NCBI GenBank assembly: GCA_945912145.1 | Contig: CAMEBF010000004.1 | Location: 78,357-142,356, forward strand | From: an uncultured Clostridia bacterium | GTDB lineage: Bacteria > Bacillota > Clostridia > Oscillospirales > Acutalibacteraceae | Length of the DNA stretch: 64,000 bases | Direction: 5' to 3' | Shown here: piece after piece, positions 1 through 9,210 of the stretch | Layout of the letters: each line of letters starts with the position of its first letter | Numbering within the stretch: position 1 is the first letter of the stretch | Notes under the pieces: model-generated | What the model was told of the DNA's origin: nothing | Seen by the model: only the letters and a program-made list of their open reading frames with translations | Databases searched by the model: none | Program-made: the position numbers and the translations under genes

Positions 1-18
1 AAGTATTTATCTCACTTA

Positions 19-939
19 TTATTTTAAGAATCCCAGCATAAGATCGGCGGTTTCTGCGGGATCGGTTTCAATCACCAGATGACTGCCGCTGACCGTATGG
101 ACTTCGGCGTCAGACAGCGCGTCCGTGATATTCTGCGTGTTGGACTGACTGATGACAATATCGCTGTCCGCCCAGACAAGCAGCGTCGGAACGCTGATAC
201 CGGCAATCGCGTCGAGATCGGTATTGCGTGCATACGCCATCGAATAGAAAATACCCGTCGCCGTGCCGTCACGCAGAAGCGGCTCGGTCAGAATCGTCGT
301 ATCATATGACGAGGCATACGACCAATCCTTTGTAACCATAAAGAGCGCAAGCTTCACAATCGGCGTCGAACGGAGAATCGCGTTGAACATACCGGTAAAG
401 CACTTCTGGAAGAGTGCAGACTGCGTGAACGGATTCAGAACCTTTTCACCGGGCATCTGAATTTCACTCGGACAGAACAGCATCAGACCTTTGAGTTCGG
501 GGTGATCGCAGGCGATGTTCAGTGCGACGCCGCCGCCCATGGAGTGACCCGCCAGCAGCCATTCGTCAAGCGGCGCGATCGTCTGCATCATGCCAACGAC
601 AAGCTCCTCACGGTCAATCGGGGTAATGTCCTGATTCTCACGCGTGCTCCGGCCGTAATTGGGAAGATCGACGAGATAGCAGTCATAGCCGTTTTGGCTC
701 ATGATTTGCGCGGCGCCGTCCCATGTCGAGCCGGAATACAGGAAACCGTGCAGGAAAAGAATGCGTCCTTTGTATGCGCCCTCGGCAGGTATGACCGTAT
801 AATGCAGCGTATAATCGCCCTGTTCGTAATAAGCATCGCCGGCTTGCACCGTCTCTTCGCAGAATGCCATCACAGAGCACGAGACGAGCATCAGCAGCGC
901 AAGCAGCAGAGCCGTTGTTTTCCGGAAAGTCTTTTTCAT
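19..939 (-). CDS. Alpha/beta-hydrolase lipoprotein
   Basis: A 306-residue exported hydrolase of unknown substrate. The ATG at 939 is chosen because it begins a signal peptide (MKKTFRK followed by a Leu/Ala-rich stretch) ending in an LVSC lipobox with Cys21, so the protein is probably a membrane-anchored lipoprotein; an in-frame start 60 bases upstream would only add charged residues. The fold is read from an HG oxyanion motif near residue 64, the nucleophile elbow GHSMGG with Ser133, an Asp in WADSD near 260 and a His in SGSHL near 288. It lies 19 bases downstream of aspS and may be read as the last gene of that operon. Lipase, esterase or acylglycerol hydrolase activity is possible; the sequence does not decide between them. 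Confidence 0.85.
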   Translation of the reverse strand: MKKTFRKTTALLLALLMLVSCSVMAFCEETVQAGDAYYEQGDYTLHYTVIPAEGAYKGRILFLHGFLYSGSTWDGAAQIMSQNGYDCYLVDLPNYGRSTRENQDITPIDREELVVGMMQTIAPLDEWLLAGHSMGGGVALNIACDHPELKGLMLFCPSEIQMPGEKVLNPFTQSALFQKCFTGMFNAILRSTPIVKLALFMVTKDWSYASSYDTTILTEPLLRDGTATGIFYSMAYARNTDLDAIAGISVPTLLVWADSDIVISQSNTQNITDALSDAEVHTVSGSHLVIETDPAETADLMLGFLK

Positions 940-958
940 CGCATTCACACTCCTGTTT

Positions 959-2743
959 TTATGCTTCGGGTGTCTTTTTGATTTCGATGCCGAGAACATC
1001 TAACTGCTCCTGATCAACTTCGGACGGACAATTCGTCATCGGTTCGGTCGCGTCCTTGAGCTTCGGATACGCGATAACGTCGCGCAGGCTCTCGGCACCG
1101 ATCATCTGCATGACCAGTCTGTCAAGGCCGATGCCCATACCGCCGTGAGGCGGCGCGCCGTACTTGAACGCGCCCAGCAGGAAACCGAATTTTTCGTTGG
1201 CCTCCTCTTCGGAAAGACCCAACAGACGGAAAATTCTGTCCTGAAGCTCGGGATTCGTGATACGGATTGATCCCGAAGAAAGCTCGATGCCGTTGAGAAC
1301 CAGATCGTAGGCCTTGGCACGAACGGAGGCTTTATCGGATTCCAGATACGGAATACATTCGTCGAGCGGCGAAGTAAACGGGTGGTGCATCGCCACGAAC
1401 TGCTGCGCATCCTCGTCCCAGTCAAAGAACGGGAACTCCGTAATCCACAGGAAATTATAACCCTCTTTGATGATATCCAGTTTTCTGGCGACCTCACAGC
1501 GAAGCGCGCCGAGAACGGAGAGAACAAGCGATTTCTTGCGGTCGGCAACGATCAGAACGACGTCGCCCTTTTCCGCGCCGGCTTTTTTGAGAATCGCCGC
1601 CATTTCGTCTTCGGTCATGAACTTCGCGAACGAAGACGCGATACCGTCGTCGGTCATACGAATCCAGGCAAGGCCTTTCGCGCCGATGCCCTTGGCGGTT
1701 TCCGTCAGCTTGTCGATCTCTTTTCTCGACAGCGTTTTGACAGCGTTTTTCGCGGTAAACGCGCGCACCGTGCCGCCGGCTTCAAGCGCCGACTTAAAGA
1801 CCACAAACTCGCTGTTCTTCACTTCGTCGGAGAGGTCGTAAAGCTCCATGCCGAAACGGGTATCGGGCTTGTCCGAACCGTAGCGATCCATCGCCTCCGC
1901 ATAGGTCAGACGCGGCAGTTTTTCGGGAATCTCCACGCCGATGGCCTCTTTGAAAACGGTGTGAATGTATTTTTCGATAATCTCCAGCACGTCCTCGACG
2001 TCCACGAAAGACATCTCCAGGTCGATCTGGGTAAATTCGGGCTGTCTGTCGGCACGCAGATCCTCGTCGCGGAAGCAGCGGGCAATCTGGATATAGCGGT
2101 CAAACCCGGCAACCATCGAGATCTGTTTATAAAGCTGCGGAGACTGCGGCAGCGCATAAAACGTGCCGTTGTGAAGACGGGAGGGCACAAGGAAGTCTCG
2201 CGCTCCCTCCGGCGTCGATTTCATAAGCATCGGCGTTTCAATTTCGATAAAGCCGTTGTCATAGAAGAAATCACGCGTAATCTTCGCCACTTTATTTCTC
2301 AATAAAATATTTTTCTGTAAATCGGGACGGCGCAGATCGAGATAGCGGTATTTCAGTCTCGTCGTTTCCGCCGTGGGACAATTCTCAATAATCTCAAAGG
2401 GCGGCGTTTCACTCTTAGCCAGAATGCGCAGCTCTTCGACGTCGATTTCAATATCGCCGGTGGGGATTTCCGCGTTCTTTGCCGAACGCTCCCTCACGGT
2501 GCCGACAGCGGCGAGCACATACTCGCTTCTCGCCGAAGCCGCTTTTTCAAAGACGGCCTTATCGGTATTCTCGTCAAACGCGAGCTGAATGATGCCCGTT
2601 CTGTCGCGCAGGTCAATAAAAATCAGCGAGCCCAAATCGCGCTGACGCTGCACCCAGCCGCAGAGCGTCACCTTTTTGCCTGCGTCGGCAAGCCGCAAAT
2701 CGGCGCAGTAATGGGTTCTTTTCAAACCGGTCATAAATTCCAT
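959..2743 (-). CDS. aspS: Aspartate--tRNA ligase
   Basis: Charges tRNA-Asp with aspartate in the cytoplasm. The 594-residue length fits the bacterial type with the extra GAD domain. Visible are the N-terminal OB-fold anticodon-binding domain (residues about 15-110, including DRTGIIQLAF), class II motif 2 (FRDEDLRADRQPEFTQID, about 215-235) and motif 3 (GGMGIGLDRLVM, about 530-545). The ATG at 2743 has GAAGGA nine bases upstream. It follows hisS by 36 bases, the common hisS-aspS pairing in Bacillota. Whether it is discriminating or also charges tRNA-Asn cannot be read from this window. No T-box leader is present. Confidence 0.97.
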   Translation of the reverse strand: MEFMTGLKRTHYCADLRLADAGKKVTLCGWVQRQRDLGSLIFIDLRDRTGIIQLAFDENTDKAVFEKAASARSEYVLAAVGTVRERSAKNAEIPTGDIEIDVEELRILAKSETPPFEIIENCPTAETTRLKYRYLDLRRPDLQKNILLRNKVAKITRDFFYDNGFIEIETPMLMKSTPEGARDFLVPSRLHNGTFYALPQSPQLYKQISMVAGFDRYIQIARCFRDEDLRADRQPEFTQIDLEMSFVDVEDVLEIIEKYIHTVFKEAIGVEIPEKLPRLTYAEAMDRYGSDKPDTRFGMELYDLSDEVKNSEFVVFKSALEAGGTVRAFTAKNAVKTLSRKEIDKLTETAKGIGAKGLAWIRMTDDGIASSFAKFMTEDEMAAILKKAGAEKGDVVLIVADRKKSLVLSVLGALRCEVARKLDIIKEGYNFLWITEFPFFDWDEDAQQFVAMHHPFTSPLDECIPYLESDKASVRAKAYDLVLNGIELSSGSIRITNPELQDRIFRLLGLSEEEANEKFGFLLGAFKYGAPPHGGMGIGLDRLVMQMIGAESLRDVIAYPKLKDATEPMTNCPSEVDQEQLDVLGIEIKKTPEA

Positions 2744-2779
2744 AGAAGTTATCCTTCTTCCTACTGTATTCTATAGTGG

Positions 2780-4114
2780 TCAGATTTTTCCCAAAAGAGA
2801 AGAAACATCAAAATTATCGGTGGTATTGATGTCATCCAGCGTTTTGTCGATGGACATCCGGATAAAGTTCTCGGCGAAATCCTCAAGCGCAAGCTCCGTT
2901 TCGGTGCCATCCGCCATACATTTGACACGCGCTGCGCCGTTTTTGATCTCATCCTCACCCAATACCACGGTAAAGAGCGCGCCGGTCTTATTGGCGTACT
3001 TCATCTGCGCCTTGAGCGAACGTCCCACGGTATCGAACAGGCACGGAACGCCCTCTTCCCGCAGTTCTGCCGCCATCTTCGCCGCCACAAGATTGGCTTC
3101 AACGCTCATCGCGGCGATGTACAGCTCAGGCGGTTCTTCTTTCGGCAGATCAATGCCGCTTGCATCCAGCAGCATCATGAAACGCTCCAGTCCGATCGCA
3201 AAACCGCACGCCGGAACACTCGAGCCGCCAAGCTCCTCGACCAGACCGTCATAGCGGCCGCCGCCGCATACCGTACTCTGCGCGCCGAGCGAGCCGGTCA
3301 CGAACTCAAACACCGTCCGGGTGTAATAGTCCAGTCCGCGGACGATCGTGGGGTTGACCGTATATTCGATGCCCATTGCGTCGAGATATTTCTGCGTCAA
3401 GTCAAAATGCGCGCGGCAATCGTCGCAGATATAATCGAGAATCTTCGGCGCGCCTGCCGCAATTTCGGAGCAGACCGGGCTTTTGCAGTCGAGAATGCGC
3501 ATGGGATTGCGGTCAAGCCGCCCCCGACAGGTCTCACAGAGATCATCCTTACGCGCGGTAAAATACTCCCGCAGCGCATTCTGATAGGCAGCGCGGCAGG
3601 TCTTGCAGCCGATGGAATTGATCTCGAGCCGTAGATCGTCGATTCCGAAGAAATCGAAAATGCTCTTTGCCAGCGCGATCACCTCCGCGTCCTCCGACGG
3701 ATCGGCGGCGCCGAAGCATTCCACGCCGAACTGGTGGAACTCGCGCAGACGACCTGCCTGCGGTTTTTCATAGCGGTAGCACGGCGTCACATACGAATAC
3801 TTCTGCGGCATCGGCTCATTAAAGAGCCCGTGCTCCAGAAAAGCGCGCACCGCGCCGGCGGTTCCTTCGGGCTTTAAGGTGATGCTGCGTCCGCCGTTGT
3901 CGTTGAACGTGTACATCTCCTTCTGTACGACGTCCGTCGTCTCACCGACGGAACGGTTAAACAGCTCTGTATGCTCAAAGACCGGCGTCCGGATCTCCTT
4001 GAAGCCGAAGTTGTTCGCGATCTCGAGCATGGTGGATTCTACAAATCGATTTCGATAGCTGACCGCAGGCAGCACGTCGCCGGTGCCTCTTGCGGCCTTT
4101 GTCAGCAATGCCAT
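2780..4114 (-). CDS. hisS: Histidine--tRNA ligase
   Basis: Charges tRNA-His. The 444-residue protein starts with the typical RGTGDVLP segment and carries motif 2 (YRYEKPQAGRLREFHQFG), the histidine-specific signatures RGLDYYTRTVFEF and GGGRYDGL, motif 3 (GFAIGLERFMML) and a C-terminal anticodon-binding domain (about residues 330-420). The insertion domain contains cysteine pairs (CKTC, CETC, CDDC), which could bind a metal. It lies between mgsA (61 bases upstream) and aspS (36 bases downstream). Confidence 0.97.
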   Translation of the reverse strand: MALLTKAARGTGDVLPAVSYRNRFVESTMLEIANNFGFKEIRTPVFEHTELFNRSVGETTDVVQKEMYTFNDNGGRSITLKPEGTAGAVRAFLEHGLFNEPMPQKYSYVTPCYRYEKPQAGRLREFHQFGVECFGAADPSEDAEVIALAKSIFDFFGIDDLRLEINSIGCKTCRAAYQNALREYFTARKDDLCETCRGRLDRNPMRILDCKSPVCSEIAAGAPKILDYICDDCRAHFDLTQKYLDAMGIEYTVNPTIVRGLDYYTRTVFEFVTGSLGAQSTVCGGGRYDGLVEELGGSSVPACGFAIGLERFMMLLDASGIDLPKEEPPELYIAAMSVEANLVAAKMAAELREEGVPCLFDTVGRSLKAQMKYANKTGALFTVVLGEDEIKNGAARVKCMADGTETELALEDFAENFIRMSIDKTLDDINTTDNFDVSSLLGKI

Positions 4115-4175
4115 AAAATTACCTCATGATTCAAACAAAGACGACGCAGCCGCCGCCTTTGCTTCTTTTTCTTCT

Positions 4176-4580
4176 TTATTTTTTCGGATTGACAATATCG
4201 CGCCAGTCAAGGTCACCGCGATCAAGTCCCATGATCAGGCATTCCGCCGTGGCGATGTTCGTCGCGACCGGGATATTGTGCACGTCGCACAGACGCAGAA
4301 TCGACGTTTCGTTCGGCTCATGCGGCTTCGCGTTCAAGGGATCGCGGAAGAAAAGCAGCAAGTCGATCTCGTTGCATTGAATGCGCGACGCGATCTGCTG
4401 AACGCCGCCCTGTGAACCGCTCATAAATTTAGCAATTTTCAGTCCCGTTGCTTCCGCAACCTGTCTTCCCGTTGTTCCGGTGGCGCACAAATTATGACGG
4501 CTCAATATTCCGCAGTACGCGATACAAAACTGCGTCATAAGTTCCTTTTTTGAATCGTGAGCAATCAAAGCTATATTCAT
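4176..4580 (-). CDS. mgsA: Methylglyoxal synthase
   Basis: Converts dihydroxyacetone phosphate to methylglyoxal and phosphate, a glycolytic bypass that relieves phosphate limitation. The 134-residue reading begins at the ATG giving MNIALIAHDSKK, the conserved family start; an upstream in-frame ATG would add only MERRCKN. The phosphate-binding GTTGRQV segment, the SGSQGGVQQIA loop and FFRDPL, whose Asp is the expected catalytic residue, are all present. A sigma-A-like promoter lies about 50 bases upstream, and hisS follows after 95 bases without an obvious terminator, so mgsA may head the hisS-aspS transcript. Confidence 0.95.
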   Translation of the reverse strand: MNIALIAHDSKKELMTQFCIAYCGILSRHNLCATGTTGRQVAEATGLKIAKFMSGSQGGVQQIASRIQCNEIDLLLFFRDPLNAKPHEPNETSILRLCDVHNIPVATNIATAECLIMGLDRGDLDWRDIVNPKK

Positions 4581-4630
4581 GTTTTTACACCGTCTTTCCA
4601 AAAATGCAATTTGAAATATCTTGTTTTATA

Positions 4631-4659
4631 ATCATATCATAAAATTTTTCATATTTCAA
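4631..4659 (-). promoter_or_regulatory. Putative sigma-A promoter of mgsA
   Basis: On the minus strand TTGAAA (4659-4654) is separated by 17 bases from TATGAT (4636-4631). It lies in the AT-rich gap between the end of the minD-like gene and mgsA, in the right orientation and distance for mgsA. Confidence 0.55.
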
Positions 4660-4715
4660 CAGAATCTTTTTAAGTTTTTTCAGTTTGATGAAAAAAAACC
4701 AAACGCGCTATCTTA

Positions 4716-5447
4716 TTATAAGACAAGCGGAACGGTCTGCCCGTCCATTCGCAGTACAATGCGTTCGACCGCCTTTTGGAATTTGCTTTTGTCTCCGGGC
4801 AATACGCCGGTTACGGAGCTTTGCGGAATTTTTTTATCTTCGGGCAGCACGCCCAGAAGCTGTACGCCGGAACGGTCAATGACGCCGTCGAGATTGAGCA
4901 ACCGGCATTTCGCCGCCGCTTTTTTCTGAAAACGGTTAATGACGAGCCGCATATTCTCGCGACTGATGCCGAATTTTTCCGTTTCTGCCGCCGCGGCCGC
5001 CGCGCCTTTGACGGACACCTCATCCGCTGTCGCGATAAAAACAGCCTTTTCACACGCCGTCGCCGCCCGCTTCAGATTGCGGTCGATGCCCGCCGGCGCG
5101 TCAATCAGGATCACGTCGAAGCTCTCGCCGCACCGGCTCACCAATCGGACAAATACATCGTCGGACAACGTTTCGTCATATTCTTTGGGAGAGGGCAAAA
5201 GCGTCAGATTGTCCGCGACCGGCAAAAATGCGTTTTCAAGCTCGCACGCTTCGCGTTCAACATCGAGCCATGTGTTCATTGTTTTATCCGCGACACCCAA
5301 CAGGATATCCAGCGCGCCGAGCCCCGTATCGGCATCTATCAGCAGGACTTTTTTTCCTTGTTTCGCCATCGCTCTGCCGAAAAAGAGAGTTGCCGTGGAT
5401 TTACCCACGCCGCCTTTTCCGGAGGCGATCAGTATTGTTTCCGCCAT
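4716..5447 (-). CDS. minD: MinD/ParA-family ATPase
   Basis: A 243-residue deviant-Walker ATPase. The N-terminus has the signature SGKGGVGKST (residues about 9-18) with the characteristic first lysine, followed by DADTGLGALDILLG and IDAPAGID (switch regions). The start at 5447 follows AAGGAGG by five bases; the PBP2 gene ends 11 bases upstream. Position at the end of mreB-mreC-mreD-PBP2 is the usual place for MinD, which positions the division septum by dimerising on the membrane. No MinC or MinE gene is adjacent, and the C-terminus (…ERIVLRMDGQTVPLVL) is not an obvious MinD amphipathic membrane helix, so a FlhG/MinD-like role in other positioning is possible. Family assignment is secure, the exact orthologue less so. 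Confidence 0.8.
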   Translation of the reverse strand: MAETILIASGKGGVGKSTATLFFGRAMAKQGKKVLLIDADTGLGALDILLGVADKTMNTWLDVEREACELENAFLPVADNLTLLPSPKEYDETLSDDVFVRLVSRCGESFDVILIDAPAGIDRNLKRAATACEKAVFIATADEVSVKGAAAAAAETEKFGISRENMRLVINRFQKKAAAKCRLLNLDGVIDRSGVQLLGVLPEDKKIPQSSVTGVLPGDKSKFQKAVERIVLRMDGQTVPLVL

Positions 5448-5457
5448 AGACTCCTCC

Positions 5458-7563
5458 TTATCGCAGCAATTGATTGGACGGCTGAGAGGTTGAGATCTGA
5501 TTTTTCGTCGAGAAATAGTAATCGTAGATATCTGCCGCCACGGTCGCCGTCGCCGTACCGCTGTCCACGTTCTCGATGATAACGGCAATCGCAATCTCGG
5601 GATTATCAAACGGCGCAAAGGATACATTCAGACCGTTGTTGCCCTCAAGCGTTTTACCATTCACGATCTTTTTGACCTGCGATGTACCGGTCTTCGCGCC
5701 GACCTTTTCGGTAATGCCCGCAAACGCGGTGCGACAGGAGCCGGTTGTGGTAACGGCGAGCATACCCTCTTTCACAATATCGATCGACGACTGCGAAATC
5801 CCCGTTCTCTCCACGGCCTCGGGCTTCGCCTCGTACAGAATCTCATCATGATCGGCGGACATGATATACTTGACGTAATGACACTTGTAGCGCGTACCGT
5901 TGTTGGCAATCGTCGCGCCGTAGTTCGCAAGCTGAATGATTGTAAACAGGTTGTCCGACTGGCCGATGGCAGCCTGAATCGTATCGCCCATCTGCCAGGT
6001 GGAGCCGATGGATTCGCGGTAGGCTCGCCCCGCCAGAATACCGGCGGATTCGTTGAGCTCGACGCCGGTCTTCTGACCGAGTCCGAGTTTGGAACTGTAG
6101 TCGTTCATGACGTCGATGCCGAGTTGCTCCGCGACGTTATAGAAATAGATATTGCAGGATTTTTCGAGCGCCGTCACGACGTTCAGCTCGCCGTGTGCGC
6201 TCAGGCAGCCGAACGTTACGTCGAAATACTGAAACACGCTTGAACAGTAAAACTTCGTCTGCTTATCGATGACGCCGGTCTCAAGCCCCGCTAAAGCGGT
6301 AGAGAGCTTCATCGTAGAGCCGGGTTCATAGGAGCTTTGCAATACGCGGTTAATCAGCGGCGAGCCCTTTGCCTTTAAAAGCGAATTATAATTCTGATAA
6401 TACTCCGTAAGATTATAAGAGGGATACGACGCGCTTGCCAGCACTTCGCCGGTATTGACATCCAGCACAACGACAGCTCCCGCCGCGTCAAGCTCCGAAT
6501 TGGCAGAGTTCTTGGTCAGCTCTAAAATTCTTGCCTGCAGCGCATTCTGCGCTACGCGCTGAAGTCCGGCGTCGAGCGTGAGCACCACGGTATCGCCCTG
6601 TTTCGGTATGACGGTATAGGAAGACGTCACCGCGCCACCTGCGTCCACCGAGATCGTTTTGACGCCTTTTTCTCCCCGCAGGGTATCCTCCATCGCGCTT
6701 TCAATGCCGAATTTTCCGACATAATCAGTCAGCGTATAGGCGTTGCGGTCAAGATTCTCAAGCTCCTCCTGAGAATAGTTGCCGGAGTTTTTCTTTTCCT
6801 CCAGCTCTTTTTGGCGGCTGTCGTATTCATCGCTGCTGATGGCACCGGTGATGCCGACAATATGCGGTGCCAGCGTGCCGTCATAAAACTCTCGGTAAGT
6901 ATCGACCGAAGCCTCCACACCTTTGAAGAAATCGCTCTTTTCCTTTATAATAGAAATCGTTTCGTTGGAAACATCCTCGGCGAACGTATACGGCGTCGAG
7001 ACACTGTAGCCGGTGCGCCACATCTCATACAGGACAGACGCAATTTTTCTCGCTTCGGCTCGGTCGTATTCTTCCAAAGAATACAGCTCAATCAGCGCGT
7101 CCAGACAGTTATCCGCCGTTGCGTAAGGGTTCAGATTGAGCATATTCTTCTTTTTCAGATTGGCAATATCCGTCTCGCGTCCTTCGGTGTACGTGAGATT
7201 TCCGTTTTCATCATAAGTAAGAGGAAGATTATCGATCCATTTCTCATTCTTGGATTCGCAAAGCTCGATCAGCGCGGCGATAATGCGATTTCTCTCCTGC
7301 TGTTTTGACTGCGGCGGGAACAGCGCGGCGTTAAACTCGATGCTGTTACCCTGACGGTTGGAAACCAGCGTGACGCCGTTGCGGTCAAGAATTTCGCCTC
7401 TTGCCGCCTCCACCACGACCTGAACCTGCGACGACGAGCCGGAATACGAAGCTTCGCCGCCGGAAATGATCGTCACCGACAGAAAAACACCGTACAGAAG
7501 CAGAATGCCGATGAAGAGCATCAGAATAATTTTGACCCGCAAGTCGGTTTTTGACTTTTTCAA
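5458..7563 (-). CDS. mrdA: Penicillin-binding protein 2 (class B transpeptidase)
   Basis: Cross-links peptidoglycan during elongation together with MreBCD. I place the start at a TTG at 7563, preceded by GGGGGAG at nine bases, giving MKKSKTDLRVK and a single N-terminal membrane anchor (about residues 10-33); the reading frame stays open further upstream but overlaps mreD. The 701-residue protein has an N-terminal dimerisation/pedestal region and the three penicillin-binding motifs: STMK at 416-419 with the acylated Ser416, SCN at 469-471 and KTG at 624-626. The TTG overlaps the mreD stop as TTGA, so translation is probably coupled. The minD-like gene follows closely. Confidence 0.93.
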   Translation of the reverse strand: MKKSKTDLRVKIILMLFIGILLLYGVFLSVTIISGGEASYSGSSSQVQVVVEAARGEILDRNGVTLVSNRQGNSIEFNAALFPPQSKQQERNRIIAALIELCESKNEKWIDNLPLTYDENGNLTYTEGRETDIANLKKKNMLNLNPYATADNCLDALIELYSLEEYDRAEARKIASVLYEMWRTGYSVSTPYTFAEDVSNETISIIKEKSDFFKGVEASVDTYREFYDGTLAPHIVGITGAISSDEYDSRQKELEEKKNSGNYSQEELENLDRNAYTLTDYVGKFGIESAMEDTLRGEKGVKTISVDAGGAVTSSYTVIPKQGDTVVLTLDAGLQRVAQNALQARILELTKNSANSELDAAGAVVVLDVNTGEVLASASYPSYNLTEYYQNYNSLLKAKGSPLINRVLQSSYEPGSTMKLSTALAGLETGVIDKQTKFYCSSVFQYFDVTFGCLSAHGELNVVTALEKSCNIYFYNVAEQLGIDVMNDYSSKLGLGQKTGVELNESAGILAGRAYRESIGSTWQMGDTIQAAIGQSDNLFTIIQLANYGATIANNGTRYKCHYVKYIMSADHDEILYEAKPEAVERTGISQSSIDIVKEGMLAVTTTGSCRTAFAGITEKVGAKTGTSQVKKIVNGKTLEGNNGLNVSFAPFDNPEIAIAVIIENVDSGTATATVAADIYDYYFSTKNQISTSQPSNQLLR

Positions 7564-8129
7564 CTCCGATCTCTCCCCCGTTTGATTCTTCCGATTTTCG
7601 CTTCGCTGCGCTCCGGTTCCCGGAGCTTTTCGCTGATGAATCGAATGAAATAGTATAAAATAAAGGAAAACAACGCCGTGACCACCGCCGACGGCAGATA
7701 AAACCCAAGCAGTTTTTTGTTGCCGGCGTCGCCGATCGGGATACTGACGGAAACCCACCAGAACAGAACGGCATAAACGGCGCTTGCCGCTGTGGTAAAG
7801 CAATACTGCGTCAGCAAGCGGTTTTTCATGATAAAGCGAACCATAAGTCCCGCGACGCATCCGATAAACGCGAGATACAGCGCATGAAGGCCGTCGGGTC
7901 CTCCGGCACAAACATCCCAGAACGCACCGGCTGCCGCACCGTACAGCAGACCCGCCGTTTCGCCCTCACAAAGCCCGACGCAGACAGCGAACGGGATCAG
8001 CGGCATCAACCTCGCGCCGAAAAAGGTCGGCAAAAGCCCGTCCGTATTCTGCAACGCCGCCAGCAGAATCGCCGTCAGCAACAGCAGTATTCTTTTGATA
8101 AAAACGGGGATTCCCTCCGAACGGAACAT
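7560..8129 (-). CDS. mreD: Rod shape-determining membrane protein MreD
   Basis: A 189-residue polytopic membrane protein of the elongasome, with about five hydrophobic segments. I start it at the ATG at 8129 (MFRSEGIPVFIKR) because AGGAG lies seven bases upstream; an in-frame TTG 21 bases further up lacks this. The assignment rests on membrane topology, length and its place between mreC and PBP2, because MreD sequences are poorly conserved. It is separated from mreC by 210 bases holding a repeat element, which is unusual inside this otherwise compact operon. Confidence 0.85.
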   Translation of the reverse strand: MFRSEGIPVFIKRILLLLTAILLAALQNTDGLLPTFFGARLMPLIPFAVCVGLCEGETAGLLYGAAAGAFWDVCAGGPDGLHALYLAFIGCVAGLMVRFIMKNRLLTQYCFTTAASAVYAVLFWWVSVSIPIGDAGNKKLLGFYLPSAVVTALFSFILYYFIRFISEKLREPERSEAKIGRIKRGRDRS

Positions 8130-8339
8130 TTTTCGGCTCCTTTTCTTCAACTGTCATTTCAGGTATACATCCGAAACTTCTTACCTGTTTACTCTTCACT
8201 GCGTCGCAACAGCGACGCCAAAACGCCTGCCGGTGCCGGGCGATTACGAATCGCCACAACACTCTCGCCGTGAACTTTCATTTAAAATCAAGCGCAAAGC
8301 GCTTCCGAAACTATTCACTATTCACTCTTCACTCTTCAC
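8130..8339 (-). repeat. Heptad-armed hairpin element (TAGTGAA/GAGTGAA type) between mreC and mreD
   Basis: Minus-strand reading starts at the mreC stop codon with tandem heptads GAGTGAA, GAGTGAA, TAGTGAA, TAGTGAA, then the shared core TTTCGGAAGCGC-TTT-GCGCTTGATTTT. Further short hairpins follow (GGCGATT-cgt-AATCGCC and GCGTCGC-tgtt-GCGACGC), and it ends with GCAGTGAAGAGTAAACAGG, a degraded opposite arm. No coding sequence is credible here. The same core occurs at 26.7, 28.3, 51.7, 58.6 and 62.1 kb with different heptads. Confidence 0.8.
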
Positions 8340-9200
8340 TCACTCCGCCGTGCTGTCTTCGCCGGTGTCTTTCGCGAATGAGGTGATGACAAACACGTCG
8401 TTGAGCGTCCGCACATCCACACCGGGTTCGATGACGCCGTACACAGAGACGTCGGTCTCCTCATTTTTCATAACCGTGATCGTTCCCACGACAAGATCGC
8501 GTGGGAAGATGCCGCCGAGACCCGACGTACAGACGATGCCGCCGGGCGCGACCGCCGTATCTTTCGACAGCCCGGACATCCGGCACAGGCCGTCATACGA
8601 GAGTGCCGCCGTCGTGTTGGAATAGCCGTTTTCACGCGCTTTGATCTCATATACGCTGATGTTGAGCGACGGGTCTAAGATCGTCCTGACCACGCAGGTC
8701 GTCAGCCCCGCTTCCTTGACAAGACCGACCACGCAGTTGCCGTAAATGACGGGATTGTTGACTTTTACGCCGTCTGTCGTTCCCTTGTCGAGTGTGAACG
8801 AATCGTATGCGTCCGACGTATTGCGGGAAATGACGGACGCCGGACAGAACTCATAATCGGGGTTGTCCTCTTTGACGTCGAGAAACGCCTCATAGGCGTT
8901 CAGCTTCTGCTTTGTCCGCTCATAATCGACAAGCTGCTGCTCATATTCGTCGGCCTGCGATTCCAGCTCCTTTACACGCTGCTGATAGGTCGCAGACGAA
9001 GCGAACGAGCCTTTCCAATCTCCGGTCTTCTCCGCGACAAAGGCGGCGGCCTTCTGAAACGGACGGTAAATTACGCCTGCGACGTCGGTCAGAGGCGACA
9101 CGGCGTCGTTCGTCACGGCAGCCAGAATCATGCCGGCGAGCAGAGCCGCCAGAATGCAGAGAATGACTTTAAATTGCGTACTTTTGAAAAAGTTTTTCAT
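8340..9200 (-). CDS. mreC: Rod shape-determining protein MreC
   Basis: A 286-residue bitopic protein that links MreB filaments to the periplasmic-face cell-wall synthases. It shows a short cytoplasmic N-terminus, one membrane segment (about residues 10-30), a heptad-like coiled coil (QQRVKELESQADEYEQQLVD, about 75-110) and the two beta-domains with GTTDGV and the conserved pattern near VVGLVKEAG. The mreB gene ends 10 bases upstream. The stop codon directly abuts the repeat element that separates it from mreD. Confidence 0.93.
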   Translation of the reverse strand: MKNFFKSTQFKVILCILAALLAGMILAAVTNDAVSPLTDVAGVIYRPFQKAAAFVAEKTGDWKGSFASSATYQQRVKELESQADEYEQQLVDYERTKQKLNAYEAFLDVKEDNPDYEFCPASVISRNTSDAYDSFTLDKGTTDGVKVNNPVIYGNCVVGLVKEAGLTTCVVRTILDPSLNISVYEIKARENGYSNTTAALSYDGLCRMSGLSKDTAVAPGGIVCTSGLGGIFPRDLVVGTITVMKNEETDVSVYGVIEPGVDVRTLNDVFVITSFAKDTGEDSTAE

Positions 9201-9210
9201 ATCGTTATCC

